A DNA stretch of 64,000 nt from Cryptomeria japonica (GCF_030272615.1 NC_081411.1:834074136-834138135); one strand, 5' to 3'. Shown: positions 1 to 11,662, numbered from the stretch's first letter. A program made the numbers and translations. The notes: a model not told the origin generated them from the sequence alone.

Positions 1-1576
1 TTGATCCTCATCTCAATCTCCATGTCTCCATGGACCTGGATGGCCTGTCGGGTGATCTGGTGGAAAGATAGGCCTTGGGTATGTCCTCACAAACCATGAG
101 AGATACCTGCGCTGTGCCCCAGGATCTGCAGCATAATCAGTGACCACATCCTGGTCGGACCCCTCTATATCTGTGATCTCAATATCATCTATCGTAGGTC
201 TCGCTACTGCTCTGGGTCTGGGAAGGACTCGTGAGTGTCGAGTGTAGATGGGTACATCGGCTGGAACACACTACTCTAGCCCAAATTGCCTCCGTACTCG
301 GTCAAAGTAGAATGGGACTATGATATGTGGATATCGTCCTCTCAGTAGGCGGTTCCTCTGTAAGCATGCTAATTGTCTCTCCATCCCATCCCATCTGTGC
401 ACCCGCAGATATGGTCTCCATACAGTCACCTCAGCTGTCAATCTGTCAAATGTCACTCTCCAATATAGTAGATCCCCAAATCTCCACTCGCTGGTAAGTG
501 GATAAGCAAATACCCTAGGTCGCTCACTAGCCGCACTCATCGGATAGCCGACAGGCCTGGTGCATGTAAAGTGCTCAAATATCCACACCTGCAGAAGTGT
601 GCATGTCATCAAGCTGCAACCCTGTCCGAAAACATACTCCTCGAGGTCGTGATAGAGATGTGCAAGCATACTCTGACCCCAGGTGTATACTCTCGTATGT
701 CTCTCCATAGCCCTGATGCACCATGTGAGACCCCCATGCATGTGTGTACCTCGCCCATTAGGGCAGACGGCTAGTGCAATGATGGCACTCATAAGACGTC
801 TCATGAGGGGCACCTCTCCTGTAGGATGTAAGAGCCAGCTGACCATGATACGACCTCTCGTCTCACTCGGCATGACTCTCCCTATGCAGTATACCTGCTC
901 CCTCTGATGATCCTCTGCTGACCGATCGGTCGCATATGTCACGGTAGCTCCTCTGATCGGTAGGCGAAGTATGCGGTACACATCCTCAAGTGTCACTGTC
1001 ATCTCCCCTACTGGAAGCTGGAATGTACATGTGTCAGGATCCCATCGCTCCATGAGTGCCATCAGTATCGCAGGATGAAATCGAATGGCCGGCATAAGAA
1101 TCATATACCACAAACCTACTATAGATAATGTGTCTCTCTCTGCCTGAGTCAGTCGGGGAATCTGATCTCGCAAGCTACGAAGAATCTGCCCCGCCGTGTG
1201 CTCTCTCATGTATGGGAGACCCTGCAATACAAAAACATCAGTGTAATCAGTAATCAATCATCAAAATCATCTATGCCAAATACGCAAACTGATGAACATC
1301 GAAAGCTAACCCTTGCCAAGTCCTGATTGGGACCATGGCGCCTTGAGGGGACCATGGCGCCCTTCAGGGATCATGGCGCCCTGAAAGGACCATGGTGCCC
1401 TGGGTGGGACCCAAGGTCAGATTCCAGGGCCCGCATTCGATCACAGAAACTCAAAGTCAACAGAAATGCAGAAAGTCAAAGTTCAGTCAACTCACCTCGT
1501 CCAGTGGCTCGTCACCGATCACGGCCTATCGCATGATCTCCATCCTCGTGGGACGCTCCGGTCGTCGTGAAGGCAT
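1..1576 (-). pseudogene. Plant mobile domain (PMD/MAIN-like) protein, two-exon decayed gene, runs off window start
   Basis: Exon 2 (1221 down to the window edge) encodes a PMD (aminotransferase-like plant mobile domain) protein. It has the family block FQLPVGEMTVTLEDVYRILRLPI, seen here as FQLPVGEMTVTL followed by EDVYRILRLPI, preceded by RWDPDT. An ATG at 1257 is open in this frame, but a better model starts at 1576: exon 1 (1496-1576, MPSRRPERPT...) ends at a GT donor (GAG/GTGAGT) and joins in phase 0 to an acceptor TTGTATTGCAG before GLPYMREH at 1221. That places the 1257 ATG and the GC-rich repeats at 1329-1410 inside an intron. In-frame stops are at 1526-1528 (TAG), 271-273 (TAG) and 13-15 (TGA). 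Beyond the second stop the frame stays open and still reads PMD-like (RRYLSWFVRTYP). PMD domains are known in cellular MAIN/MAIL genes and in retroelements and Mutator-like elements. Its position antisense to an LTR at 2159 favours a retroelement passenger. It is non-functional as it stands. Confidence 0.8.
1329..1410. repeat. Four short GC-rich tandem units around CCATGGCGCC
   Basis: About four 18-20 bp units of the form GGGACCATGGCGCC(C/T)T are visible, the last with CCATGGTGCC. They stand out in an AT-rich window and lie in the proposed intron of the antisense PMD pseudogene. A related GGGACCATGGCGC motif recurs in the LTR at about 2515-2530, and GGCGCC-centred palindromes occur at 3284-3347. 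Confidence 0.85.
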
Positions 1577-2158
1577 GATGATGACTATGTGGGCTCCGCT
1601 GCAATGAACAATACTCAGAAATCAAGAAAGTGACAAATGCAATAGTCACTTTTGAGGTATATTTTTTTCATTCTTTTACCTCTGATTTCAAAACCCTAAT
1701 TTTCCTCTATCACTAATTTCATCATAACTTGAGTTTGGGAGAAGCGATTTTCGAACCAGTTGTTGTGTAGGAATCGTATTTTTGTTCCCTTACTCCCAGG
1801 ATGTTCAAAAACGTGCTCTGATGAAGCCTTTTCAGTGAACATCTCTCATTAGTAATCTCTCACACAATTTGTCACAAGTAAACATGCTATCCTGTTTCAC
1901 CTCCCTAATAAGCAAGCCGAAACAGGGGGGCATATAGCTACTCACAAATTTCATCACTTTCCTTAGTAAGCATTAGGTGATTTTGTGATCTAACGTGTGT
2001 TTTGTAGGGTGCGGTTCCTAACTGTGTACTGCAGATACCGCTGGGGGCTTCGTTCGACAGACTTATGGATATATCCTTTTTCAAATAATGTTTACTTTCC
2101 TGTACTTTAGCTTGCATATGCACATAGTACTCATATGATCGCTAAAGTGGGGGCTAAA
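1577..2158. other. Untranslated 3' region of a retroelement; polypurine tract at its end
   Basis: No coding sequence is visible. The segment ends in a purine-rich tract (AAAGTGGGGG, 2144-2153) a few bases before an LTR-like TGTAGCATCG, which is the layout expected just upstream of a 3' LTR. On the minus strand an A/T-rich AAATATACC stretch near 1655-1665 could be a weak TATA element for the PMD gene. That last point is only an inference. Confidence 0.4.
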
Positions 2159-2668
2159 TGTAGCATCGTAAATTGTACGCACTTGCTAAAGTGGTACAAT
2201 TTCACACTTGGTTTAGCTCCCGCCTTGGCGCATCTTGCACTTTGCATCGCATTTTCCTTTAGCACTTAATTAATCAAATTAATTAGGTCTAAGGTCCTAT
2301 TTCATCATCTTCGAGTTGGGCCCTTTCATTAAAGTGTGGCCCTTTCATTTTATTCCTCCAATACATCATTTAATCAAAAACCCTAATTAGGTCCTATTTT
2401 GAACTTGAGGGCTTGATTTCGGGGGTCAAAACATCTCGAAATCACCTGTAACTTCGGGATTCTCTCTAAAATCATCATATCCGACGGCCCTGAAAATTTG
2501 GTGAAAAGTTGCCGGGACCATGGCGCTCGGAGTGCACACGGTCCCGGACATTTTTCCCGAAATTTTAGGAGCGCGATCCAATCATAAAATAAAGCTTAAC
2601 CCCAAGAAATTGGCGGGATATTCAATCTCTAGGTCGGCCAAAAGTTGGAATTAAGACCTAGGGTTTCA

Positions 2669-2676
2669 TATATAAG
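2669..2676 (+). promoter_or_regulatory. TATA box in the LTR
   Basis: TATATAAG lies 510 bp into the LTR and is followed after about 30 bp by sequence suited to a transcript start. This fits a U3/R boundary for the 2159-3785 LTR. Confidence 0.5.
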
Positions 2677-3283
2677 AGCTCTCTTTCTTCATTTGAAAGG
2701 ATCCGAATTTTGTTTTCGGGAACCTTCTATGCAACGAAAGAGCAGATATTTGAGGACTTCAACAACATTCAACATCCATCCATCAAGCATCCATCAATTT
2801 CATTCATCCATTTAGGGCTTTGAAGGCATTGAAGAGCAATAAGGGATCACCGACTGAAGATTGGCTTGTACCCCCCCTTGGGGTTGGGTATGATTTCATG
2901 TTGTTTTCATGTCTTTGCATAAGCTTCTTTACATCATTTGTATTCATGCTTTAGATCACTCTACATCTTGATTTGGAGCATTTACATTGTCATTTACAAG
3001 CAATTAGGGTTTACTTTCTAGGTTGCTCTAGTTTGCTTACTTGCATTTTAGATCTTGCACACACACAAGGTCTGCACACACACTACTTTTACAATACAAC
3101 TTGGCTATTCGTGGAGGTGGAAATCACCGAAGCGGGGGTTTGACTAAGGCAAAACCCTATATAGCCGCCCAAACACCTTTTCAGATATAAGTGCATATTT
3201 TGGGATTCAGACGACGCTGAAAGTTGCAGATCCGAAAGAAGTAGACGGAGACTGAACCATACACCAAGTTTCAGAGCAGAAGA

Positions 3284-3347
3284 CCAGGACAGGGGCGTGG
3301 GGCGCCTTGGTCCTGCCAGGACAGGGGCGCTGGGCGCCCTGGTCCTC
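3284..3347. repeat. Two tandem 32-bp GC-rich imperfect palindromes
   Basis: Two adjacent units (3284-3315 and 3316-3347) both begin CCAGGACAGGGGCG and end GGTCCT. Each can fold on itself because AGGACNNGGGCGC pairs with GGCGCCNTGGTCCT. They lie in the transcribed part of the LTR and contrast sharply with the surrounding AT-rich DNA. Confidence 0.85.
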
Positions 3348-3785
3348 CTGACAGACAACAATTTTTAGCATTTCCGACAGTTTTCCAGGTTGCAAAGTGG
3401 CAGTTTCAGGTGCAGTTTTAGGAACAGAATCAAGACAGTGGCGCCCGCGCCCCCGTCCCGAACATTCTCACTCAGATTTTAACTCCGGGTACGCATCTGC
3501 ATTCTTGTCTTGTCCTTGTGTTTGCAACTTTCCATTGTTTAACTTCAATTTTGCAATCTTGTTATTAGTTCATACTTGCATTTTGGGGTTAGGAATTGAA
3601 CTTGCATGATTTTACCTTTCAATTACAACAAAGGAATAGAAACCCTAATAGGTAGCCCGTGGCTCTCTCTTTCACCAAAAAGAAGTAGCCAATTGTGTGA
3701 TACCTCTAGGCTCTTTCGTATTCCGTAATGTGTGTCAAAAGGTAGGATTAGGACATGTTAGCCTAGTCTCGCTTTTTCCCCTACA

Positions 3786-4465
3786 CAATAGGTAACATGG
3801 ATTAAGTGCACAATCATTAGGAAGGATGTGCTTGTGATTATTAGATAGTGGTTGGTAATCATATGAAATTTAGTAGTTTTGATATAGACATCAAATGGTG
3901 GGAGAAATTAGTATATGTATTGCCTTAGGGTGATCATTTTGATTTAGTTGTAACATGATTTATTTGTTATTTTGGTTGCAGACCCGATAAGGATATTTTT
4001 CTTGTCATTTTGTTGAGTTTGTTGACCTATGAATAGTATCTTATGTATAGGCTTGAAAATACATGATAGATAGTGAGAAATGACATCTGATGAGTATTGA
4101 TGTGGAAGGGGAGAAATGATGTTTTAAATCAATTTTAATAATGTAGATTTTACTATTTCCTTTCTCATCTATAAATAACACATAACTAGTTCCATGACTA
4201 TTGTTGCTTGAACTATTTTAAGCTTTTACTTTTAGTTGGCATGTAAATGACATATTTTTTTAGTTGGTATATCAGTCCTCTCATGATAATAGTTTTTTAC
4301 ATGTGATTTTTTTTTTACAAAGGAGTTGAGTTGAGTATTTTTGGTGGAGGTATGCTTAGAGAATATGAGACCCATTCCATATCTCAACTAGTAACCTATC
4401 AATTGCTCAATTATGGATGTAGTGGAAGTCCTTGATTGTGATTTATGGAAGAGGGCATTATTTCC
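3786..4465. other. AT-rich intergenic DNA, nothing recognised
   Basis: No open frame, RNA gene or repeat structure that I can support is visible here. Confidence 0.5.
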
Positions 4466-4785
4466 TATTAGAAATTAAAAACACTTGGACCAATAATGTA
4501 CTGGCTACAAAGGGGCTAATAGCTTAGTGATAGAGCACTCCAAAAAAAAGGAAGGTCCTACATTTGGGTCCTAGTTGGTCCATGAGCAATATATCAACAT
4601 GGTATTAGAGCTAGACAATGCTAGGAGCCCTAGGCACATATATTGTGGCTTATTGAGGATGTTATTTAAAGTAAGCCACATTCAAACCAATAATGGACTA
4701 GCCACAAAGGGCCTAGTAGCTTAGTGATAGAGAACTCTAGTAGCAGATGAAAAGTTCTAGGTTTGAGTGCTAGAGCTCTCCAACA
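4466..4785 (+). mobile_element. Miniature LTR element (TRIM/SMART-like) with tRNA-like LTR
   Basis: Two degraded direct repeats flank a very short middle. The left repeat (about 4466-4599) ends ATATCAACA and is followed at once by TGGTATTAGAGCTAG (4600-4614), a near match to the initiator-tRNA-Met primer site of plant LTR elements. The middle is only about 60 bp. The right repeat begins TGTTATTTAAAG (4660) and ends near CCAACA (4785). Each repeat contains TAGCTTAGTGATAGAG, which matches a tRNA A box, then a B-box-like segment (AGGTTTGAGTGCTAG in the right copy). No protein is encoded. It could instead be read as a dimeric tRNA-derived SINE; the primer site and TGTT..AACA ends favour a miniature LTR element. 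A second copy lies at 26895-27190. Confidence 0.6.
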
Positions 4786-6789
4786 GTAGCCACAAAAAAT
4801 AATTTATAGATGAAGTAAAAGTTAAATAAAGTCGTGACATTTTTTATTATAGTAAAAATGGATTTATGAAGGGCCCAAACCATTTTATAAAAATAATAAG
4901 GTGTACAAAATGAGTTTCATAAGATATGAAATGAACAAAAGGAATAGAAACAACACAATTATAGCTAAGCTATTAAACACAACACAAAACCTAAAGATTT
5001 AGACTAGATTATTCTAGACCCAACACTAGCCAACCATATTTCCTCAACTTGAGCGTGTGAATGAGAGACAAACTTGGAAGACCTTTCTTCCACCTTTGGA
5101 CAATATTACATAAAACATAGTTCTCTAGGTCCTCGAATTGAGGAGGGGGGAGCTACCATAGATAGATTGATATGGGGCATTGTGTGCTGAGAAGAATGTT
5201 TGACTAGAGAGATCATAGTAGGAATAGTTGGGTGCCACTCCAAATCAAAGGAAAATTCAAAATCAATGGAATTAGAGTCATTATGATGCTGATAATTCAA
5301 TAAAAGAACAAATGTATTTTTATAGTCATTATCTTCATTTATTGATTAATTGTTTTATGATTTTTGATGTAGATGCACCTTGTGTTACAAAGAGTAATAG
5401 CTAATTATGGGGGAGTAAATGTTATGTGACCTTTTTTCTAGGTGAAAAACAAATATTATTATGATAATTTGGTAAAACAAAAAGATGCTAAAATAAACTA
5501 CTTCCTTTAGATTAAAAGGGAGATAAATTAAAAGTGAGAAAAAAAAGTTATATGTAGTTACCATTTGGTCAAAGGAGGGTATAAGGAAAATATTTAATAA
5601 TATTCAATTGATTTTGGAAAGTAAAGTTAAAAGAAAGAGCCAATATTTCATAGAGAGAAAAATAATTCAAAATAATCAATTTAATTATTTATGAAAGGGT
5701 GTGATGGTTTCAAAACCACATTATAAAATATTATATAAATAACTTATGTGAGATTTGGAAATGATATGAAGATCATGGAAAGAAGCAGATGGTTTGGTGG
5801 GCTATGCGATTTGAAGAAGGGGACATGTATGGTGTATCCAATTTAGAGTATAGGGTACACTTGATATTTCTTTAATCAAAGTTTTGTATTGAGCGTTTGG
5901 TTTGTTGAGCATTATATGCTATGTTCTAAATCAAACTATTCCTCCTATAATGTGTCATAGCTAAGAGGACTTAAACCATTAAGATCTTCTTGAAATAAAG
6001 AGTTGTCATTTCTAAAGTTATCTAAGTATTACTTGAAATTTCATTTAGAATATAGATTTTGAAAATTGATAATAAAAAAATATAATATCTTTTTAATATC
6101 GAAACCCCTATTCTAAATGTTGGTATAAACCTTTGTTAAAATGTTTCAAAAATACTATATGACATATAAACATAAATTAGAAAACTAAGATATCAGGATG
6201 AGCTCTTCATCGTTATTGAATTTAATGAAGGGCTTGAAAGGCCATCAGAGTAACGTATAGCACACATGTAGGCCAGAGAGTATTACTGTTGAGGGGTCGG
6301 ATGTATGGGCTCGTTGAGATGGTTCCATGGATGAAAGACAAGGTTGTCGAGAGAAAGGTGCAGTTATAGACAGTGGGGCATCTAATGTAGGACAACTTCT
6401 GAAAGCTGCCCAATTGCAAGGTCCTGAGCTGTAAACATGGTTAGCCTTGCTCAGGTTGATACAAAAGAAAATGGTCCTTTGTCAAAGGCCCACATGCTTG
6501 CAGGGAAGGTCTGACTTGCAATAAGGGGCTGATCCACCCCAATAGACAACCAAAAAAAAATCCTAACCAGAGATGTTATTATCTCCATGATTTTAACTTC
6601 AACTCCTTTTTTTTAAAGAGAAATTATTGATTTCTAAAATTTAGAACCTATTTTTCAAGCAGATGACCACACAATGATGGTTTAAGAAACTAATAGTTCA
6701 AAACATTACATTTTAAAAGCAATTAAGTGGTGTTTATGATGAAATTATTTTTTGGAAAAATATAGTTTAAAAAAATTAAAATTTATCAT
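4786..6789. other. AT-rich intergenic DNA, nothing recognised
   Basis: Only short random open frames are present. No domain, RNA gene or clear repeat could be supported. Confidence 0.5.
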
Positions 6790-7233
6790 TAAGAGTTTTT
6801 GGAATTCAATTGTGTATATATTGTATCAATATTTAGATCACAATTAATGATCTATCATTAGTAAAAAGAGAGTAAAGATATGGATTGCATACAATATCAT
6901 TAAAATGAAGGGTGACAAGAGGATTAGTTCACACTTAGTGATCCATTGTCAAAAAAACGGACAATAAAGATATGGATTCCAGGCGCTATGGACTATGTTT
7001 GGCCTTGTGAATGTTGAAATTATTCTATTCTATTATGTTGTATCCCATATTTATTCTTTACTTCCTAATAAGAGATCATTAACTATGATCTATTCTTCTT
7101 GTCACCTCCCTTCCTTATAATGGTATTGTTTGCAATCCATATCTTTATTCCCCTCTTTTTGATCATAGATTAGTTGTGTGATTTGAAATGTTGATGCATA
7201 AATACATACCATTGAATCCATAAGCACTCTTAA
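6790..7233. repeat. Foldback (hairpin) element with long inverted arms
   Basis: The left arm (about 6790-6955) is an imperfect reverse complement of the right arm (about 7068-7233). The best-matched cores are TAAAGATATGGATTGCATAC at 6872-6891 and the reverse complement of TGCAATCCATATCTTTATTC near 7131-7150. Outside these, GATCACAATTAATGATCTATC pairs with sequence up to about 7208. The spacer is about 110 bp with no coding content. It resembles a decayed foldback transposon or MITE. I could not define exact ends or a target duplication. Confidence 0.6.
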
Positions 7234-8309
7234 GTATTACTAATGGAATGCGAAAAATACATGCCTATCTAGTCAATATATATATTTTTTGAATGTTGAT
7301 TGGACCACAAAAATATATATTCTTAGTGGAATAATTGTTTTGTTTGCATATAGAAACAATTTAAGAGTGTTAAGGTTATTATTCATGCTTACGAGAGACA
7401 GGTTCTTGTCAAAGAATACTCATGGAATGAGGAACATTGAGATTGAATAAAAAACTACATAGTTGAATCTTGATAAAATCACATAATTTGACACACTATG
7501 AAAAAAACCACCTACCTGATAGTATATATTTTATTTAATAAAACACATGTAATGAGATCACACTTAGAGCTATATATATTAGGCTAAGCTTACAGAAACA
7601 AGTATTTTTAGAGAACATTATAAGTAATTCAAAAGATTATCCACCTAAAAAATTACTTTTAAAAATAATTAAGTAATAAGGCTTGAAACGTCAATAATAA
7701 GTGGTGGATCACAACCATGCAACTTATAGTCCGATTTATTATTTGGTGAATTCTTATTTTCCTTGAATGCATTTCCAAATTTGACATTATTGATTTAATT
7801 TTCCTCCTACTCTATAGGCTATCGACTATCATAATACAATTGATGAGGCACAATATCATAAGAAAGACATGAAAAGTTGTCTTTCCTAGCTAATAGAGTG
7901 TAGTCATGTCAATAAGATATGGGAGAAAGATGACGAACCAAGAGAGGACAATGGTACCATCTTGCATGAATGTGGGAGTACTAACAAGATCTTTTATTGT
8001 GGCTTTGTCTTTAGACCTTACATTAGGAATGGTCATGAGGTGTTGAGAAATGTGGAACATGAACAATTATATGAGGTGGATCTTGAGGTGGTCCATCTCT
8101 AGACTCTCCTTGAGCATTCGGGAAAACCACATAACATGGCCATGCGAAAACATCAAATCTAAAGTCCTCATAAAATAACCTTCAAGAAACATTAAATTTA
8201 ATGTTCTAGAGCCCACAAATTGTAAAGAGATAGTCCTTAAGGAAATTACCTGTTGTAAACCTAATAGATCCATCATAATGATTCCAAATGCATGTATTTG
8301 GTTAAAACT
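7234..8309. other. AT-rich intergenic DNA, nothing recognised
   Basis: Short open frames only, none with recognisable domains. Confidence 0.5.
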
Positions 8310-9097
8310 TGTTAGTTTTAGATCAGACTGTAGCAAATTAACTAGCAAGAATAGAAGGTAAATCAATGTGCACAAGAAACACCAAGAATACCCTGGGAAA
8401 ACCTCCCTCTTGAAGGTGAAAAAACCAGCTATAAATCTCAGATCTTATTAAGCAATAGTCAAATGTATTTTTACAATGAGCTTCAACACTTGAAGCAATC
8501 AACAAACTATACATAGTAGTGTAATGTCTACAATGATGAATTTATTTGCAATACATAGGATGTTGCTGTCACAAGCAGGGTTGCAGTCATTGAGATGAAG
8601 GTTGTTGATCCTAGGATGAGGTTCGCTGCCTTCAAGAATAGTTTGTTGTCACTCAAATGATGATCGTTGTCACTCAGATGATGTTTTCTATCCTTCCAAT
8701 GATGTTCGCAGTCCTTCCAATGAAGATCGCTATCACTGGAAACCAATTCGCTATCCTTAAGTTATTGTTCGCTGACTCAGAGAACAATTCACTGATTGAA
8801 GGAGACAATTCACTATGTGATGTTTGAACAATGAGGATGTCTTTACATATATACGAGACTCCAACCTTCCAATTTACTTTAGGTCGGCTTTACAATGAAA
8901 GCAATTAATGACAATACAAAACTTAAGGTTGGTGCCAATATGGACAAGTCATGATTAAACACAAGTTACATATACCGCCCACTTAGGGCTCGACTAACAC
9001 AAATTATTTAAGCCTTCTAAGGCCGAAAGGGCCACACACACGCTAGGTGTGCTAGGTCGGCCCTAGAAGGGCTCCTACCTACCTACATACATCAACA
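8310..9097 (-). repeat. Probable solo LTR, minus strand
   Basis: Read on the minus strand it starts TGTTGATG and ends CTAACA (788 bp). It carries a TATA-like GTATATATG near 8850 and an LTR-type block GGGAGGTTTTCCCAGGG near 8390-8410. Flanking pentamers are AAACT (8305-8309) and AAAAT (9098-9102), a possible target duplication with one mismatch. No coding region or primer site adjoins it. Call it a solo LTR with moderate confidence. Confidence 0.5.
8581..8817. repeat. Minisatellite of about 21-bp units inside the LTR
   Basis: About eleven diverged units of roughly 21 bp, of the type TTGTCACTCAAATGATGATCG or AGTCCTTCCAATGAAGATCGC, run head to tail. On the minus strand the 21-bp period gives a seven-residue repeat (HHLSDND-like) in a short open frame at 8528-8746. 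I regard this frame as a by-product of the repeat, not a gene. Confidence 0.8.
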
Positions 9098-10642
9098 AAA
9101 ATGACATCAAGTTTGTATGGTTTTGATATTATGTCAAGGTTTCTGATTGTTAAGATGCACTAGGATAAAAATAGTAATATTTAGATAAATCAAGAAAGGC
9201 CATGTGAAAAAAGGATTGATCCCACCCTCACTACTTAAATGAGTCTTGAACTTTTGTTTTATATAGCTAATTATCAATAAACCCTTAAGTAAAGGAACAC
9301 ATAATAAATTAAGTTATCTTCATGAAGCATGTTATGTTTTACAACCTTTTCACTTGCTCCTAGTTAATAGAAAGTATTCTATGGTATTGTGACAAGAATT
9401 AGAATTTCACTAAGGATTATCATGAACCCATATCACTAGGCGTGAAGATGTGTAACTTTACAATGACTTCATCCTCTTTTATCAAAGAAAACTGTTTATA
9501 TTAAGTAAATTATTCAAAATTCGGCATGAAAAATCAAAAGGGTCTATGTAGATATTTTAGTGTTATAAATTACTACAAGAAAACACATCATTAAGATGTC
9601 AAGAGGTCAAATTGTGAAGCACATATCTCTATAAAACTAATGAATTATTTCCTAATTTTAAAGTGTTATAATTCCACATTGAAGCTAGTAGAATCAAGAT
9701 TTGAGGTTAATCATAGTGGAATTAAGGGAGTTACTGTAGAATGGGAGTTTCCACCTATTTTTCTCCTTAGGCTATAAAGCCTGAATTTTTTCTTAGATTA
9801 AACAAGGGTATGCATTGACTCACCTACGACCCTAATTTGAAGAAATTTGGAGTTATTTTCATAAGTAATTTCAATTTTAAGGATTTTTCAAAAGTTCAAC
9901 CTTTAGCTATAATTGATGGATGTCTTTAGATTTGTTCACATTTTTGGAAAACTTAGAAAAAAATATTAAGGGCATACTCTTTGAAATTTTAATTTGAAGT
10001 CTAACTTAAAAAAAAAATCATCTAATCAAATTTTGGTCAATAGAAAAAGTAGATTTTACATGGTCAAGCCTCATCATGAAAGGACCTTGAACTAGGATTA
10101 AGGGTAAGAATTCTGACACACCAAGGAGATTTAAAAGATATGATTTAGAATTGGATTTTGGATCAATTGGGGTCTCAATCTTAATTTATTCTCCATTAGA
10201 TGTCAAAGTGACCTAATCAAAACAAGTATTAAAAAAACAAAAAAAAACTAGAGAAAATCAAGTTTACAATGAATGCACTATGAGAAATGATAGAAAAAAT
10301 ATCATTACCACATAAAAGGTAAGACATTAGTGGCTATTATACCAATGCAAATTAAAATGGAGTAGGCATGCAATTATCACCACTCCAATCAATTATTCAA
10401 TTAAATTGTTTCCAACTTGGGGTTTAATGAAAAACTTATGTGAGGAGAATTCTTACCTTAGCTCATTTATTTTAAAAATAGAAAAAAAGACATTGTTGAT
10501 GTGTTTTTTATGCACATCATACACAATAAAATACCAAGGTATCTTATCCTCTTTTGAACAAAATCTCCTCAAATACTCAACTAAGTGATCACTTGAGGTG
10601 ACTCCAAGGTTCCAAATGTCCTTGATGTGTGGATAAGCTCAA
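9098..10642. other. AT-rich intergenic DNA, nothing recognised
   Basis: No supportable gene, RNA or repeat was found. Confidence 0.5.
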
Positions 10643-11662
10643 TGGTTGATGTGATATTGCTGGAATCACAAGGGGGCTTATGTTTGTACTTCAACTATTG
10701 CTTGAATGTAGCTGGAGCATGGTAATTTACTTAATTAATAAAAGGACAAAAGGGATTGAGGCTAAGGAAGTTAATCTAATCCCGAGATCAATGATAGCAC
10801 TGGATCATGCTTGGATGGACACATTCCTTAAACCGAGCTTTACTTCGCCATGTTGCCAACAACTACACAAAACTGATGCAATCTTCAAAGGGAATTGAAA
10901 GGTTTTCATATCATGAATCATTTATCTAAATACCCAATACATTGGCACAAATTGAACAAACATATCCGCAATTGAACTTAGCACATTTTAATGTTCAAGC
11001 TAACTATACACGGCAATTGAAAATCATCCAACCACAAATAGTATGAACCAAAGAAATTATCAACATCCACATGTTACTCCATCACAATCAATGAACTTCA
11101 TCTAACATGAGGATATAACAAGAAACCATGCAATATGTAGAAAAAAAAAATTCCACCATAAATTCAATGAAAGGATGTTTATTTACAAACTTGACAACAA
11201 TTTATTCTTTCTCCTCCTACTCTATTCTAACTATCTACTATCAACTATTAAATTTTTCAAATGGGGAGATAAAGCCTTATATATTTCTCTCAATACAATT
11301 GAATAGCCAAGATCAAATCTACCTCAATGGCCAAGACTACAAGATAGAAACCCTAATTTGTGTTTGTTACACCCATTACATAGCATTTAATGCTTGATCA
11401 ATGATAATATTACATTGAATTGGACACATGTCCACCATTGAATTCCAACCAATGAATGATGAGGTTAGGTACATCAAAATTTTTGCCTCCATATGTGGTA
11501 GTTATCCTCCTCATTAGATGAGTCAAGTGCATTGAATCTAGATACCCTGAATTGGAATGATGTTATTGGGTTGAAGATGAATAGGCACCACCTTAGCTTG
11601 CTCCTTGTAACTCATCACAAAGAAGAGTTTGTGATTCAGGCAATATCTCTTGGTACTCAACA
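10643..11662 (-). repeat. Possible LTR, minus strand
   Basis: On the minus strand a TATA-like AATATATAAGGC lies near 11275, and the ends resemble inverted termini (TGTTGAGTACC at the right, ATCAACCA at the left). No target duplication or second copy is visible. This is a tentative call based on promoter-like architecture. Confidence 0.3.

Larger units (their letters stand above)
2159..3785 (+). repeat. LTR of a retrotransposon, probably a 3' LTR
   Basis: The segment starts TGTAG and ends CTACA, giving the short inverted TG..CA termini of an LTR (1627 bp). A polypurine tract lies immediately upstream, a TATA box is at 2669-2676, and a promoter-like region is followed by a longer transcribed region with CA repeats near 3060-3085. 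No primer-binding site follows the right end, so this looks like a 3' LTR whose element body extends left, past the antisense PMD pseudogene. The right border is chosen from the inverted termini only and has not been checked against a second copy. Confidence 0.55.

Noticed and set aside
271-1257. PMD open frame taken as a complete 328-residue gene starting at 1257
   Set aside because: The first residues (MITDYTDVFVLQ) come from the intron: a better donor/acceptor pair joins exon 1 (1496-1576) at 1221, and the end at 271 is a premature TAG with PMD-like coding continuing to the window edge.
4515-4580. A tRNA gene (TAGCTTAGTGATAGAGC resembles an A box)
   Set aside because: No proper acceptor stem or anticodon arm; it lies in a repeated element next to a primer site, so tRNA-like promoter in a repeat is preferred.
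8528-8746. Minus-strand 72-residue protein with heptad repeats
   Set aside because: It is the translation of a 21-bp minisatellite inside an LTR.
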